From positions 1 to 64,000 of the forward strand of contig NZ_RQIH01000026.1 in assembly GCF_003939025.1 (NCBI RefSeq): 64,000 bases of DNA, read 5' to 3'. Below are positions 53,379 through 63,865 of the stretch, one piece after another. Within the stretch, counting starts at the first letter, position 1. Each line of letters begins with the position of its first letter. Under the pieces are notes generated by a model. That model had not been told where the DNA came from, did not search any database, and was given only the letters and a program-made list of their open reading frames with translations. Source of the DNA: Rhizobium sophoriradicis. GTDB taxonomy: Bacteria > Pseudomonadota > Alphaproteobacteria > Rhizobiales > Rhizobiaceae. Both the position numbers and the translations under genes were made by a program.

Positions 53379-53401
53379 GTTTATATGAGTTCAGCCGTAG
53401 C

Positions 53402-53677
53402 TCACATCTCTTCGCCGAACCGGTTCTGGATCAATTGGTCCAAGGCCTCCAGCGCCTCCTCGGCCTGGCTGCCGCTCGCCGAGACGACGACGCTGGAGCC
53501 TGGGCTCGCCGCAAGCATCATCAGGCCCATGATCGAGGTGCCGCCGACTGTCATTCCATCCTTGGAGACCGTGATGGCGGCATCGAAGGTCTCGACCATC
53601 TGCACGAATTTGGCGGAGGCGCGCGCGTGAAGTCCGCGCTTGTTGATGATAAGGAGTTCTCGGGAAAGCGATGTCAT
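53402..53677 (-). CDS. ptsH: HPr phosphocarrier protein
   Basis: A 91-residue phosphocarrier. The phosphoryl-accepting His is H17 in KRGLHARASAKF, and the regulatory Ser is S48 in GGTSIMGLMML. The latter fits phosphorylation by the HprK encoded just upstream. It is 9 bp from the EIIA-Man gene. No sugar permease or enzyme I is in the window, so a regulatory role is likely. Confidence 0.93.
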   Translation of the reverse strand: MTSLSRELLIINKRGLHARASAKFVQMVETFDAAITVSKDGMTVGGTSIMGLMMLAASPGSSVVVSASGSQAEEALEALDQLIQNRFGEEM

Positions 53678-53686
53678 GAAGCGCCG

Positions 53687-54088
53687 TTATTTTCCGCTGA
53701 GCACACGGCTCGCGACATTGATATATTTCCGCCCGGCTTCGGAAGCCTCGACCAGCGCCTTCTCCATATTGTTCTCGCCACGCACGCCGGCGAGCTTGAT
53801 CAGCATCGGCAGGTTGACGCCGGCGATGACTTCGGTGTGGCCGCTGCTCATGACCGATATGGCGAGATTGGACGGCGTGCCGCCGAACATGTCGGTGAGG
53901 ATAACGACGCCATGGCCATCATCGGCACCGGAAACGGCTTGCAGAATGTCCTGCCGTCTCTGGTCCATGTCGTCTTCGGGGCCAATACAGACCGTCTCGA
54001 TGAATTTCTGAGGACCGACGACGTGCTCGACAGCATGACGAAACTCTTCAGCCAGCTTGCCATGAGTGACAAGCACAAGTCCGATCAT
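53687..54088 (-). CDS. PTS EIIA component, mannose family
   Basis: A 133-residue EIIA-Man domain that takes phosphate from HPr. The active His is H9 in GLVLVTHGKLAEEF, and LTDMFGGTPSNLA is the diagnostic second block. There is no fused EIIB and no IIC/IID nearby, so it is a regulatory protein without a transporter. It lies between hprK and HPr, 150 bp downstream of hprK. Confidence 0.92.
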   Translation of the reverse strand: MIGLVLVTHGKLAEEFRHAVEHVVGPQKFIETVCIGPEDDMDQRRQDILQAVSGADDGHGVVILTDMFGGTPSNLAISVMSSGHTEVIAGVNLPMLIKLAGVRGENNMEKALVEASEAGRKYINVASRVLSGK

Positions 54089-54238
54089 GATATTACTGCT
54101 CCCCTATACGCAAACGATGGCTGAGATATCGCAATGCAGCAATTACGTCCACCGGTGGGGGCACATCTTGGCGATGAAAAGCCGAAGTGCAAGACAAAAA
54201 TGCAAACATATAAGGCAGATTGATCAATCCGGAAGCCC

Positions 54239-54688
54239 TCAATCGCCGATATCAGGCGCTTTCGCCATCAGGACTGCAAGCGGTGACGGCACACCGGTGA
54301 GCAAGCGCAATGCGGGAAGCGAAAACCCGGCGGCAAGGCTGACGAATTCGCCATCGGGGGGTACACGGTTTTCGCCGGAAGCGCTGCCCGGAAGCACCGC
54401 ATAATGCATGGCCGCCTGAGGAATATGATCCTGCCGGACGATGCCGGTGCCGCGCAGTTCGATCAGCCCGGCGATCGACGGCGGGCAGGTGGCGATCACC
54501 GAGCCTGCCTCTCCTGACAGAAGCACCTGATCGTCGGCAACCAGTGCCGTGAACAAACCGAGCCGGCGGGCCTCTGTCATGCAGGTAAAGGCCAGCATCG
54601 ATTTGCCCCAGCCGGAGGGCCCGCTGAACAGGAGCCCCGTCCTGCCCACGACGATCGCCGTCGCATGGATGTTGGGAGCCTCGCTCAT
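54239..54688 (-). CDS. hprK: HPr kinase/phosphorylase, short form
   Basis: A 149-residue kinase that phosphorylates HPr on Ser. The P-loop GPSGWGKS lies at residues 23-30, with ADDQVLL and the family signature ELRGTGIV. It is half the length of Firmicute HprK (about 310) because the N-terminal domain is absent, as is usual in alphaproteobacteria. It overlaps the chvG stop by 4 bp, so the two-component system and the PTS branch are read together. Confidence 0.92.
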   Translation of the reverse strand: MSEAPNIHATAIVVGRTGLLFSGPSGWGKSMLAFTCMTEARRLGLFTALVADDQVLLSGEAGSVIATCPPSIAGLIELRGTGIVRQDHIPQAAMHYAVLPGSASGENRVPPDGEFVSLAAGFSLPALRLLTGVPSPLAVLMAKAPDIGD

Positions 54689-56475
54689 GCTGCGGCATCG
54701 AGGGGCAGGGCGAGGATGAAGCGCGCGCCGAGTATGCGCCCGCTCTCGCCGTCGGTGATGTTTTCCGCCCTCAGCGAACCGCCATGGGCTTCGGCGATCT
54801 GCCGGCTGATCGAAAGGCCAAGGCCGGAATTCTGGCCAAAACCTTCCGATTCCGGGCGATCAGTATAGAAGCGCTCGAAGATGCGGTCGATATTCTCCGC
54901 CTGGATGCCGGGACCGTTGTCTTCGATAGTGGTGACGCAGCGCGACCGTGTGCGCACCAGCCGCACGGTGATCTTGCCGCCCTTCTCAGGGACGAAGGAT
55001 CGGGCATTTTCGATCAGGTTCGTTATGATCTGGCCGATGCGCAAGTCGTGGCCGTTGACGACGAAGCGTGTCTTGATGTTCGGCTTGCGCTCGATCGCAT
55101 ATTCGATCTCCACCTGCTTCTTGCTGCCTCTGATCTGGCGCGACACTTCGATCAGATCGCGCAGCAGCACTTCCATGTCGATGGAGGCGGCATCGACGCG
55201 CGCGAGTTCGGCGTCGAGGCGCGAGGCATCGGAAATATCGCTGATCAGGCGGTCGAGACGGCGCACATCGTGCTGGATGACATCAAGCAGCCGCTTCTTG
55301 GAATCCTCGGATTTGGCGAGCGGCAGTGTTTCAACGGCGCTGCGCAGCGAGGTCAGCGGGTTCTTGAGCTCGTGGCTGACATCGGCCGCAAAGCTCTCGA
55401 TTGCATCGATGCGGTCGTAGAGCGCCGTCGTCATCTCGCGCAGAGCGATGGAAAGATTGCCGATTTCATCCTGGCGGGCGGAGAAGTCGGGGATCTCCTC
55501 ACGTGCCTTGGCGCCGCGGCGCACGCGAATGGCGGCGGCCGAAAGGCGGCGCAGCGGATTGGCGATGGTCGACGACAGCACCAGCGAAAGCAGCACGTTG
55601 ACGAGCGTTGCAACGCCGAAGACACGCATGATGGCAAGCCGTTCGGCATGAACGATATTGTCGATGTCGCCAGCCTGCGTCGACAAGAGCAGCACGCCGA
55701 GCACGGCGCGGAAGCGCTGGATCGGCACGGCGACGGAAACGATGAGTTCGCCTTTCTCCGTGGTGCGCACCACTGCGCCGCGCACGCCGGTCAGGGCGTT
55801 CATCACTTCGGGATAGATCGAACCGTCGCCACCCGGCGCTTCTTTATAGAGCGGCAGGTTGCCGGGCTGCAGCGCCTTGTTGAACAGGGTCGCGAACCAA
55901 TCGCCCCAGGTCTGCTTTTCTTCCTCGACCGGCGGCAGATCGAAACGCAGCACCTGGCCACGCGAATAGAGGTGACGCGAATCGAGCAGCAGATTGGCAT
56001 CGGCATCGAAGATGCGCGCGCGTGTGCGCGTCGGAGAAATCAGCCGGCGCAGGACCGGGGCGACTTTCTCGGGATCGATCGGAAACTCCAGGTCCTCGTC
56101 GTTCGGCACCGGCGTAATGCTCTGGCCGGCTTGCAGTTCGAGCAGCTTCTGCGGATCGATGGTGATCGAATTCGTATCGACCGATGCGGAGGCCGAAACC
56201 GCGCCGGCGATGATCTCGCCCTGCGTCAACAGGCTTTCGGCGCGGGCGTCGATCAGGCCCTCGCGAAACTGGTTGAGATAGAGGATGCCGCCGACGAGCA
56301 CCACCAGCGCGACCAGATTGAAGAACAGGATGCGCCGCGTCAGGCTCGAAAACACCGCATTGCCAAAGATGCGGCGAATCAGCGTGAAGGGATGCGACCA
56401 ACGGCGGCCTCGGACGCGACGGGTGCTCACGCCCTCCGCATCGTCCAGATCCCTTTCCTGCACCAACTGTGCCAA
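54685..56475 (-). CDS. chvG: sensor histidine kinase ChvG (ExoS)
   Basis: A 596-residue inner-membrane sensor. TM1 lies near residues 49-69 (ILFFNLVALVVLVGGILYL) and TM2 near 285-310, with a periplasmic domain between them, a HAMP linker, the H-box FAADVSHELKNPLTSLRS and a full ATP-binding core (NLIENARSF, EDNGPGI, GLGLSIS). In Sinorhizobium and Agrobacterium it senses acid or envelope stress and is held in check by ExoR. The frame begins with TTG, so the exact start is uncertain. It is 78 bp after chvI. Confidence 0.94.
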   Translation of the reverse strand: MAQLVQERDLDDAEGVSTRRVRGRRWSHPFTLIRRIFGNAVFSSLTRRILFFNLVALVVLVGGILYLNQFREGLIDARAESLLTQGEIIAGAVSASASVDTNSITIDPQKLLELQAGQSITPVPNDEDLEFPIDPEKVAPVLRRLISPTRTRARIFDADANLLLDSRHLYSRGQVLRFDLPPVEEEKQTWGDWFATLFNKALQPGNLPLYKEAPGGDGSIYPEVMNALTGVRGAVVRTTEKGELIVSVAVPIQRFRAVLGVLLLSTQAGDIDNIVHAERLAIMRVFGVATLVNVLLSLVLSSTIANPLRRLSAAAIRVRRGAKAREEIPDFSARQDEIGNLSIALREMTTALYDRIDAIESFAADVSHELKNPLTSLRSAVETLPLAKSEDSKKRLLDVIQHDVRRLDRLISDISDASRLDAELARVDAASIDMEVLLRDLIEVSRQIRGSKKQVEIEYAIERKPNIKTRFVVNGHDLRIGQIITNLIENARSFVPEKGGKITVRLVRTRSRCVTTIEDNGPGIQAENIDRIFERFYTDRPESEGFGQNSGLGLSISRQIAEAHGGSLRAENITDGESGRILGARFILALPLDAAA

Positions 56476-56553
56476 TGACAGGCCCTTTCAAAGGGCGGGG
56501 CCGGATGAACCAGCCCGCAACCCTCAACTATGTCTCGCGCCGCGCCGCTGGGC

Positions 56554-57291
56554 TCAGGCTGCTTCGCGGAAGCGGTATCCCACTCCGTAGAGCGTTTCAA
56601 TCATATCAAAATCGGTATCGACCATCTTGAATTTCTTGCGCAGCCGCTTGATGTGGCTGTCGATCGTCCGGTCGTCGACATAAACCTGTTCGTCATAGGC
56701 GGCGTCCATCAGCGCGTCGCGGCTCTTGACGACGCCCGGACGCTGCGCCAGCGAATGCAGGATCAGGAACTCGGTGACCGTCAGCGTCACCGCTTCGCCC
56801 TTCCAGGTGCAGGTATGGCGCTCCTGGTCCATGACCAGTTGGCCACGCTCCAGCGAACGCGCCTGTTGCACGGCCCCGGCCTTCGGCGTGCCGCTGGGGC
56901 TCGTGCCGCCGGCGGCCGCGGCTTCGCGGCTCGAAGCGCGACGCAGCACGGCGCGCACCCGCTCGACCAGCAGGCGCTGCGAAAACGGCTTGGTGATGAA
57001 ATCGTCGGCGCCCATCTTCAGGCCGAACAGCTCGTCGATCTCCTCATCCTTGGAGGTGAGGAAGATTACCGGGATATCCGACTTCTGCCGCAGGCGGCGC
57101 AAAAGCTCCATGCCGTCCATGCGCGGCATCTTGATATCGAAGATCGCCAGCTGCGGCGGTCGCGCCAGCAGCCCGTCGAGCGCCGAGGCACCGTCCGTAT
57201 AGGTCTCGACCTTATACCCTTCGGCCTCCAGTGCGATCGACACCGAGGTGAGGATGTTGCGGTCGTCATCAACGAGCGCGATTGTCGGCAT
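56554..57291 (-). CDS. chvI: response regulator ChvI
   Basis: A 245-residue OmpR-type regulator. Receiver residues are intact: DDD 8-10, phospho-Asp D52 in [14 protein letters not shown]81-region FLTSKDE and K103 in DDFITKPF. A winged-helix DNA-binding domain ([28 protein letters not shown]) follows. Start 57291 gives [10 protein letters not shown], matching ChvI homologues, with GGAG 9 bp upstream; an ATG six codons earlier is also possible. It is divergent from pckA across an AT-rich promoter region. Confidence 0.95.
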   Translation of the reverse strand: MPTIALVDDDRNILTSVSIALEAEGYKVETYTDGASALDGLLARPPQLAIFDIKMPRMDGMELLRRLRQKSDIPVIFLTSKDEEIDELFGLKMGADDFITKPFSQRLLVERVRAVLRRASSREAAAAGGTSPSGTPKAGAVQQARSLERGQLVMDQERHTCTWKGEAVTLTVTEFLILHSLAQRPGVVKSRDALMDAAYDEQVYVDDRTIDSHIKRLRKKFKMVDTDFDMIETLYGVGYRFREAA

Positions 57292-57309
57292 GGTGTTGGT
57301 CTCCGTCAT

Positions 57310-57630
57310 CAGTGCGCAATCTCCCGGATTTTCGTCGTCCCCAGGCGGTCTCAGTGACCGGATGCGCTTATGGAGGATAAAGGTGGAACAAATTGTGGCA
57401 AAGATAAAGGGGAGGATTGTCGTAAAATTCGCCGGCAATCTCAGGTAGCGTGCCCAACTGTTGCAACGCCGCCTCTTCAAACGATTTAAAATAGTCGCAA
57501 CAAATTTAAATCGATTAATTGTTTGATATTGCTGAACTTTCTCAATTTTAGTCTCTTGTGTTTTAAAATTTCTCCCCTTATTTTCGAGATCGGTTTTAAC
57601 GGCAACGCGCCTGAGTGAAGGGAAGTAGCC
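57310..57630. other. chvI/pckA divergent promoter region
   Basis: About 320 bp of markedly AT-rich DNA (especially 57480-57600) hold the two divergent promoters. CGATTTAAA (57482-57490) and TTTAAATCG (57505-57513) form a perfect 9-bp inverted repeat with a 14-bp spacer, a candidate regulator site. No gene is visible. Confidence 0.5.
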
Positions 57631-59241
<1,611 letters not shown>

Positions 59242-59263
59242 GCCGAATAGAACAACAGATCTC

Positions 59264-59279
59264 TGACTCACGTGAAACC
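59264..59279. promoter_or_regulatory. weak parS-like sequence, 13/16
   Basis: TGACTCACGTGAAACC has three mismatches to the parS consensus and overlaps the start of the pckA terminator stem. It is 40 kb from oriC and may be chance. Confidence 0.22.
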
Positions 59280-59305
59280 CGGCATCACAGGATTGCCGGG
59301 TTTTT
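59276..59305 (+). terminator. terminator of pckA
   Basis: A perfect 9-bp stem AACCCGGCA / TGCCGGGTT followed by TTTTT, about 35 bp after the pckA stop. Confidence 0.88.
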
Positions 59306-59357
59306 CCGTTGACGGCCGATATTTTCAACCGGCTGCCGATATGAGATAGAACGCCGC

Positions 59358-59795
59358 ATGGCCAGCGACGCGCTCTATATCGACGACAGGATCACCATCT
59401 CAGGATGGGAGCTGACGGAACAGTTCGTTCTGGCAGGCGGCCCCGGCGGTCAGAACGTCAACAAGGTTTCGACGGCGGTCCAGCTGTTTTTCAACGTCGC
59501 GAATTCGCCCTCCCTCAATGACCGCGTCAAGGCCAATGCGATCAGGCTTGCCGGCCGGCGCCTGTCGAAGGATGGCGTGTTGATGATCGAGGCGAGCCGC
59601 TTTCGCAGCCAGGATCGCAACCGTGAGGACGCGCGCGAGCGGCTGAAGGAGCTGATTCTGCAGGCCGCCAAACCGCCGCCGCCGCCGCGCAAGAAGACCA
59701 AGCCGACCAAGGGTTCGGTCGAGCGCCGTCTGAAGGAAAAGTCCGGCCGCTCGGAAGTCAAGAAAATGCGCGGCCGCCCGGGCGGCGGCGACTGA
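59358..59795 (+). CDS. arfB: alternative ribosome-rescue factor ArfB
   Basis: A 145-residue release-factor-like peptidyl-tRNA hydrolase that frees ribosomes stalled on truncated mRNA. The catalytic GGQ lies in [18 protein letters not shown] (about residue 30). The C-terminal tail is very basic ([14 protein letters not shown] and [14 protein letters not shown]), as in ArfB, where it enters the empty mRNA channel. It is one base before the alkB start. Confidence 0.92.
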   Translation: MASDALYIDDRITISGWELTEQFVLAGGPGGQNVNKVSTAVQLFFNVANSPSLNDRVKANAIRLAGRRLSKDGVLMIEASRFRSQDRNREDARERLKELILQAAKPPPPPRKKTKPTKGSVERRLKEKSGRSEVKKMRGRPGGGD

Positions 59796-59796
59796 C

Positions 59797-60408
59797 ATGC
59801 CCGAACTCTCGAACGGCGTCCGACATCTGCCTGAATATCTCGACCGGTCGCGTCAGGAAGCGCTGGTCGAGGTGGTCCGTGCCGTGGTCGCCGAGGCGCC
59901 GCTCTTCGTGCCCGTCATGCCAGGCACCGGCAAGCCGATGTCGGTGCGCATGACCAATTGCGGGCCGCTCGGCTGGGTGACGGACAAGGAGCACGGCTAT
60001 CGCTATCAGCCGACGCATCCTGTCACCGGCAGGCCCTGGCCAGCCATACCGCAGCCATTGCTCGATATCTGGAATGACGTATCGGGTTATGAAAAACCGC
60101 CGGAAGCCTGCCTCGTCAACTTCTATTCCGACGACGCGCGCATGGGCCTGCACCAGGATAAGGACGAGCGCAATCTGCAGGCGCCTGTCGTGTCGATCTC
60201 GCTCGGCAACAGCTGCCTCTTTCGCGTCGGTGGTTTGAGCCGTAACGATCGCACGCTATCTTTCAAACTGTCGAGCGGTGATCTGGTCGTATTGGGCGGC
60301 GAGGGAAGGCTGTGCTTCCACGGCGTCGACCGGATTCATCCGGCAACATCGACGCTGTTGAAGAACGGCGGCCGCATCAATCTGACGCTGCGCCGCGTCA
60401 ATCCCTGA
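59797..60408 (+). CDS. alkB: AlkB-type alpha-ketoglutarate-dependent dioxygenase
   Basis: A 203-residue Fe(II)/2-oxoglutarate dioxygenase that removes alkyl lesions from nucleic acids. The metal ligands are HxD in MGLHQDKDERN and the later His in DRIHPATSTLL; the 2-OG-binding Arg pair is in RINLTLRRV. It is almost certainly cotranscribed with arfB (one base between them). It is convergent with coaA with no clear terminator. Confidence 0.92.
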   Translation: MPELSNGVRHLPEYLDRSRQEALVEVVRAVVAEAPLFVPVMPGTGKPMSVRMTNCGPLGWVTDKEHGYRYQPTHPVTGRPWPAIPQPLLDIWNDVSGYEKPPEACLVNFYSDDARMGLHQDKDERNLQAPVVSISLGNSCLFRVGGLSRNDRTLSFKLSSGDLVVLGGEGRLCFHGVDRIHPATSTLLKNGGRINLTLRRVNP

Positions 60409-60433
60409 ACTGATAGGCTGATATGATGGCCTG

Positions 60434-61429
60434 CTATAGTTTTCGCAGCGCCACCTGCTCGATCAGATGATCCTTGCCTTTTTTCAGGATGAGATCGGCG
60501 CGCGGCCGCGTCGGCAGGATGTTCTGGCGCAGGTTCTTCAGGTTGATGTTCGCCCAGAGATCCCCGGCAATGTCGAGCGCTTCCGCGTCGCTGATCGAAG
60601 CGTAGCGATGGAAATAGGAGTTCGGATCGCGGAAGGCGGTCTCGCGCAGCCGCATGAAGCGTGTGACGTACCAGTTGTGGATCTGATCTTCCGCGGCATC
60701 GATATAGATCGAGAAGTCGAAGAAGTCGGACACCATCGGCACGATCTTGCCGCCGGCCGGCAGGTCGCGCGATTGCAGCACGTTGATGCCCTCGAAGATC
60801 AAGATATCGGGCCGGTCGACGATCTTGTATTCGTCCGGCAGCACGTCATAGACGAGATGCGAATAGCAGGGCGCCTGCACGTCCGGCCGGCCGGCCTTGA
60901 TCGCCGAGAGGAAGCGCAGGATCGCGGCCGTGTCGTAGCTTTCCGGAAAACCCTTGCGCTGCATCAGCTTTTCCCGCTGCAGCACGGCGTTCGGATGCAA
61001 GAAGCCGTCGGTGGTGATGAGATCGACCTTCGGGCTGGAGGGCCAGCGCCCCAGCAGTTCCTTGAGGATACGGGCGGTGGTCGATTTTCCCACCGCGACC
61101 GAGCCGGCGATGCCGATGACGAAGGGCGTCTTCGTCACGTCGGAGAGGCTCAGGAAGCGGTTGCGCTGTTCGAACAGCATTTGCGAGGATTCGACATGCG
61201 CTGACAGCAGCCGCGACAGCGACAGATAGATGCGCCTGACCTCGTCGAGATCGATCGGGTCGCCCATTGAACGCAGCCGCTTGACCTCGTCGCTCGTCAG
61301 CGTCAGCGGCGTATCGGCGCGGAACTTCGCCCATTGTTCGGAAGAGAAGAAGTGGTAGGGCGAATAGGATTCCGACTGGAAGTGATCCAATGTTTCCGGC
61401 ACCCCGATAATCTCAGTCGCGATACTCAT
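60434..61429 (-). CDS. coaA: pantothenate kinase type I
   Basis: A 331-residue enzyme for the first step of CoA synthesis. The P-loop [17 protein letters not shown] lies at about residues 105-121, with the substrate-binding [12 protein letters not shown] and [12 protein letters not shown] blocks. The type is the feedback-regulated CoaA rather than type III CoaX. Its start overlaps the hisE stop by 4 bp, so it forms the 3' end of a his-gene transcript. Confidence 0.95.
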   Translation of the reverse strand: MSIATEIIGVPETLDHFQSESYSPYHFFSSEQWAKFRADTPLTLTSDEVKRLRSMGDPIDLDEVRRIYLSLSRLLSAHVESSQMLFEQRNRFLSLSDVTKTPFVIGIAGSVAVGKSTTARILKELLGRWPSSPKVDLITTDGFLHPNAVLQREKLMQRKGFPESYDTAAILRFLSAIKAGRPDVQAPCYSHLVYDVLPDEYKIVDRPDILIFEGINVLQSRDLPAGGKIVPMVSDFFDFSIYIDAAEDQIHNWYVTRFMRLRETAFRDPNSYFHRYASISDAEALDIAGDLWANINLKNLRQNILPTRPRADLILKKGKDHLIEQVALRKL

Positions 61430-61749
61430 GAACTCTGCCGATTGGCCTTTTCCTTGAGACCGGACTGCGCGGTTCTGCGCTCGAGTTCGGCCATGACATT
61501 CTCTAACGGTATTTCAGCAATCTTCAATACGACCAATAGGTGATAGAGCACATCCGCGGCTTCATAGGTCAGATTGTCGCGGTCGCCGGTTACCGCCGCC
61601 ATCACGGCTTCGATCGCTTCTTCACCGAGCTTCTTTGCCGCTTTCGGCTGGCCGGCGTTCACGAGCTTTGCCGTCCAGGATTCTTCCGGCGAGGCTTTCG
61701 ATCGCTCTTCAACGATCCTTTCGAGATCGGAAAGGGAAAATCCGCTCAT
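61426..61749 (-). CDS. hisE: phosphoribosyl-ATP pyrophosphatase
   Basis: A 107-residue MazG-like enzyme of histidine synthesis (step 2). The all-alpha pyrophosphohydrolase motif [14 protein letters not shown] and [14 protein letters not shown] carry the metal-binding acidic residues. Start 61749 is chosen by homology; the same frame stays open upstream into the hisF shadow. It is not fused to HisI. It is 17 bp from hisF. Confidence 0.95.
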   Translation of the reverse strand: MSGFSLSDLERIVEERSKASPEESWTAKLVNAGQPKAAKKLGEEAIEAVMAAVTGDRDNLTYEAADVLYHLLVVLKIAEIPLENVMAELERRTAQSGLKEKANRQSS

Positions 61750-61766
61750 ATGTTCGCTTTCAAGCT

Positions 61767-62555
61767 TCAGTCGAGACGCATATCGATGCCGCACTTCGAC
61801 ATATAGTGTTTGGCCTCGGCCACGGAATAGGTGCCGAAGTGGAAGATCGAGGCGGCGAGCACCGCATTGGCATGACCCTCCTTCACCCCGGCGACGAGGT
61901 CGTCGAGGTCGCCGACACCGCCGGAGGCAATGACTGGCACGCGCACCGCGTCGGCAATCGCCCGGGTCAATTCCAGGTCGTAGCCGACCTTGGTGCCGTC
62001 GCGGTCCATCGAGGTGACCAAGAGTTCTCCCGCGCCGCGCGCCACCATCTTCTGGGCGAATTCGACGGCGTCGATGCCGGTCGCGTTGCGGCCGCCATGC
62101 GTGTAGATTTCCCAGGCGCTGAGATTGTCGCCGCCGACCGCCTGCGTGCGCCGGCGCTTGGCGTCGATCGAGACGACGATGCACTGGTCGCCGAACTTGT
62201 CGGCCGCTTCAGTGACGAAGTCGGGATTGCTGACCGCGGCCGAGTTGATCGAGACCTTGTCGGCGCCGCAGAGCAGCAGCTTGCGGATATCGGCGATGGT
62301 GCGCACCCCGCCGCCGACCGTCAACGGCATGAAGCACTGGTCGGCCGTGCGTGAGACGACATCGAAAATCGTCTCGCGATTGTCGGAGGAGGCGGTGATG
62401 TCGAGAAAGCAGAGTTCGTCGGCGCCGGCCGCATCATAGGCCTTCGCCGCTTCGACGGGATCGCCGGCATCGACGAGATTGAGGAAGTTGACGCCCTTGA
62501 CGACGCGTCCGTCCTTGACGTCGAGGCAGGGGATGACGCGGGCCTTGAGGGTCAT
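61767..62555 (-). CDS. hisF: imidazole glycerol phosphate synthase subunit HisF
   Basis: A 262-residue TIM barrel cyclase that makes IGP and AICAR. The catalytic Asp region [16 protein letters not shown], the mid-barrel [15 protein letters not shown], and the second-half Asp region [15 protein letters not shown] are intact. Its partner HisH is not in the window. It starts on the last base of hisA (ATG/TAA overlap). Confidence 0.96.
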   Translation of the reverse strand: MTLKARVIPCLDVKDGRVVKGVNFLNLVDAGDPVEAAKAYDAAGADELCFLDITASSDNRETIFDVVSRTADQCFMPLTVGGGVRTIADIRKLLLCGADKVSINSAAVSNPDFVTEAADKFGDQCIVVSIDAKRRRTQAVGGDNLSAWEIYTHGGRNATGIDAVEFAQKMVARGAGELLVTSMDRDGTKVGYDLELTRAIADAVRVPVIASGGVGDLDDLVAGVKEGHANAVLAASIFHFGTYSVAEAKHYMSKCGIDMRLD

Positions 62556-63301
62556 TACGCAGTCTCCTTGGCCCTGCTGGCCTTGATCAGCGCCAGCGCT
62601 TGCCTGGGATCGATACGGCCATCATAAAGCGCACGGCCCGAAATTGCGCCTTCGAGCTTGCCTGCATCCGGCTCCAGCATGCGTCTGACGTCGTCGAGCG
62701 AGGCAAGGCCGCCGGAGGCGATGACGGGAATGGAGACCGCACCGGCAAGTTCCAGCGTCGAAGCCCAGTTGATGCCGGCAAGGATGCCGTCCCGGTCGAT
62801 ATCGGTGTAGATGATCGCGGCGACGCCGGCGCCCTCGAATTTTTTGGCGAGCTCGATGACGCCGAGTTCGGAAGCTTCCGCCCAGCCTTCGACCGCCACC
62901 TTGCCGCCTTTGGCATCGATGCCGACGGCGACGTGACCGGGAAATTTCCGGCAGGCCTCGATGACCAGATCAGGATTTCTGACCGCCACCGTGCCGAGAA
63001 TGACGCGACGCAGCCCGCGCGCGAGCCAGGCCTCGATATGATCGAGCGTGCGGATGCCGCCGCCGAGCTGCACCGGATTCTTCGTCGCCTTGAGGATCGC
63101 TTCGACGGCCTCGCCATTGGCCGAATGGCCCGCAAAGGCGCCGTCGAGATCGACCACATGCAGCCATTCGAAACCCTGGTCTTCGAATGATTTCGCCTGG
63201 GCGGCAGGATCGGTATTGTAGACCGTCGCCTGCTGCATGTCGCCGAGCTTCAGGCGGACGCATTGGCCGCCCTTCAGATCGATCGCGGGAAAAAGGATCA
63301 T
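62555..63301 (-). CDS. hisA: phosphoribosylformimino-AICAR ribotide isomerase
   Basis: A 248-residue TIM barrel isomerase. The catalytic Asp D8 is in [13 protein letters not shown], and the second-half Asp in [12 protein letters not shown]; both phosphate sites LGGGIRT and [10 protein letters not shown] are seen. It is 6 bp after the membrane-protein gene upstream. Confidence 0.96.
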   Translation of the reverse strand: MILFPAIDLKGGQCVRLKLGDMQQATVYNTDPAAQAKSFEDQGFEWLHVVDLDGAFAGHSANGEAVEAILKATKNPVQLGGGIRTLDHIEAWLARGLRRVILGTVAVRNPDLVIEACRKFPGHVAVGIDAKGGKVAVEGWAEASELGVIELAKKFEGAGVAAIIYTDIDRDGILAGINWASTLELAGAVSIPVIASGGLASLDDVRRMLEPDAGKLEGAISGRALYDGRIDPRQALALIKASRAKETA

Positions 63302-63307
63302 GTCGTC

Positions 63308-63865
63308 TTACGTCCGTAAACTGGTCGATATCATCAGCGCATTCCACGCATCTACGATATCCGAGCGGAAAAAGACAGCGGCAATGGTGGCCGCGCCGAA
63401 AAGCAGAAGCAGCAACAGGGTGATGCTCAAGCCGGCGCGAACCTGACGCCAGAAGCCGAGGCGTCGCCTCATCGATTTCTCGATGTCGCGAACCTCCCGC
63501 AGCGCCTGGCTGTTGACGGCGGCGAGCCGGATCTCCGGCTCCATCGCCTCCACATAGGTTTCGGCATAACTGGCAAGGATCTGCGAGGCGCGGTCGCGCA
63601 GCGTATTGCGCAGGTCGGTCGAGAGATAATTGCCGGAGACGGCGGCAAGCTCGGCCTCGTTGGGCGAACGGCCGGCATTGCGCTTGCGGTAGCTGAGCAC
63701 GAAGTCGCGCTTCTGCCGCTCGTAGAGGGCATAGGCAAGCAGGCCGATCAGATCGTCCTCGCCTTCGATATAAAATTCCAGCACGGCTTCAGTGATGTCG
63801 CTGGCGTTGATGCCGTTGGCGCGCAGTTGCGAATTCTCGTTGCCGGCAAGGAATTCATGGATCAT
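63308..63865 (-). CDS. membrane-anchored protein of unknown function
   Basis: A 185-residue protein I do not recognise. Residues 1-145 are soluble, helical and charged (EGEDDLIGLLAYALYERQKRDFVLSYRK and LRDRASQILASYAETYVEAMEPEIRL). One strong membrane segment (LSITLLLLLLFGAATIAAVFF, about 147-167) and a short tail follow, a tail-anchor-like layout. It starts in an overlap with the stop of the partial upstream gene and ends 6 bp before hisA. It is therefore part of the his transcript, but nothing ties it to histidine synthesis. Confidence 0.78.
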   Translation of the reverse strand: MIHEFLAGNENSQLRANGINASDITEAVLEFYIEGEDDLIGLLAYALYERQKRDFVLSYRKRNAGRSPNEAELAAVSGNYLSTDLRNTLRDRASQILASYAETYVEAMEPEIRLAAVNSQALREVRDIEKSMRRRLGFWRQVRAGLSITLLLLLLFGAATIAAVFFRSDIVDAWNALMISTSLRT

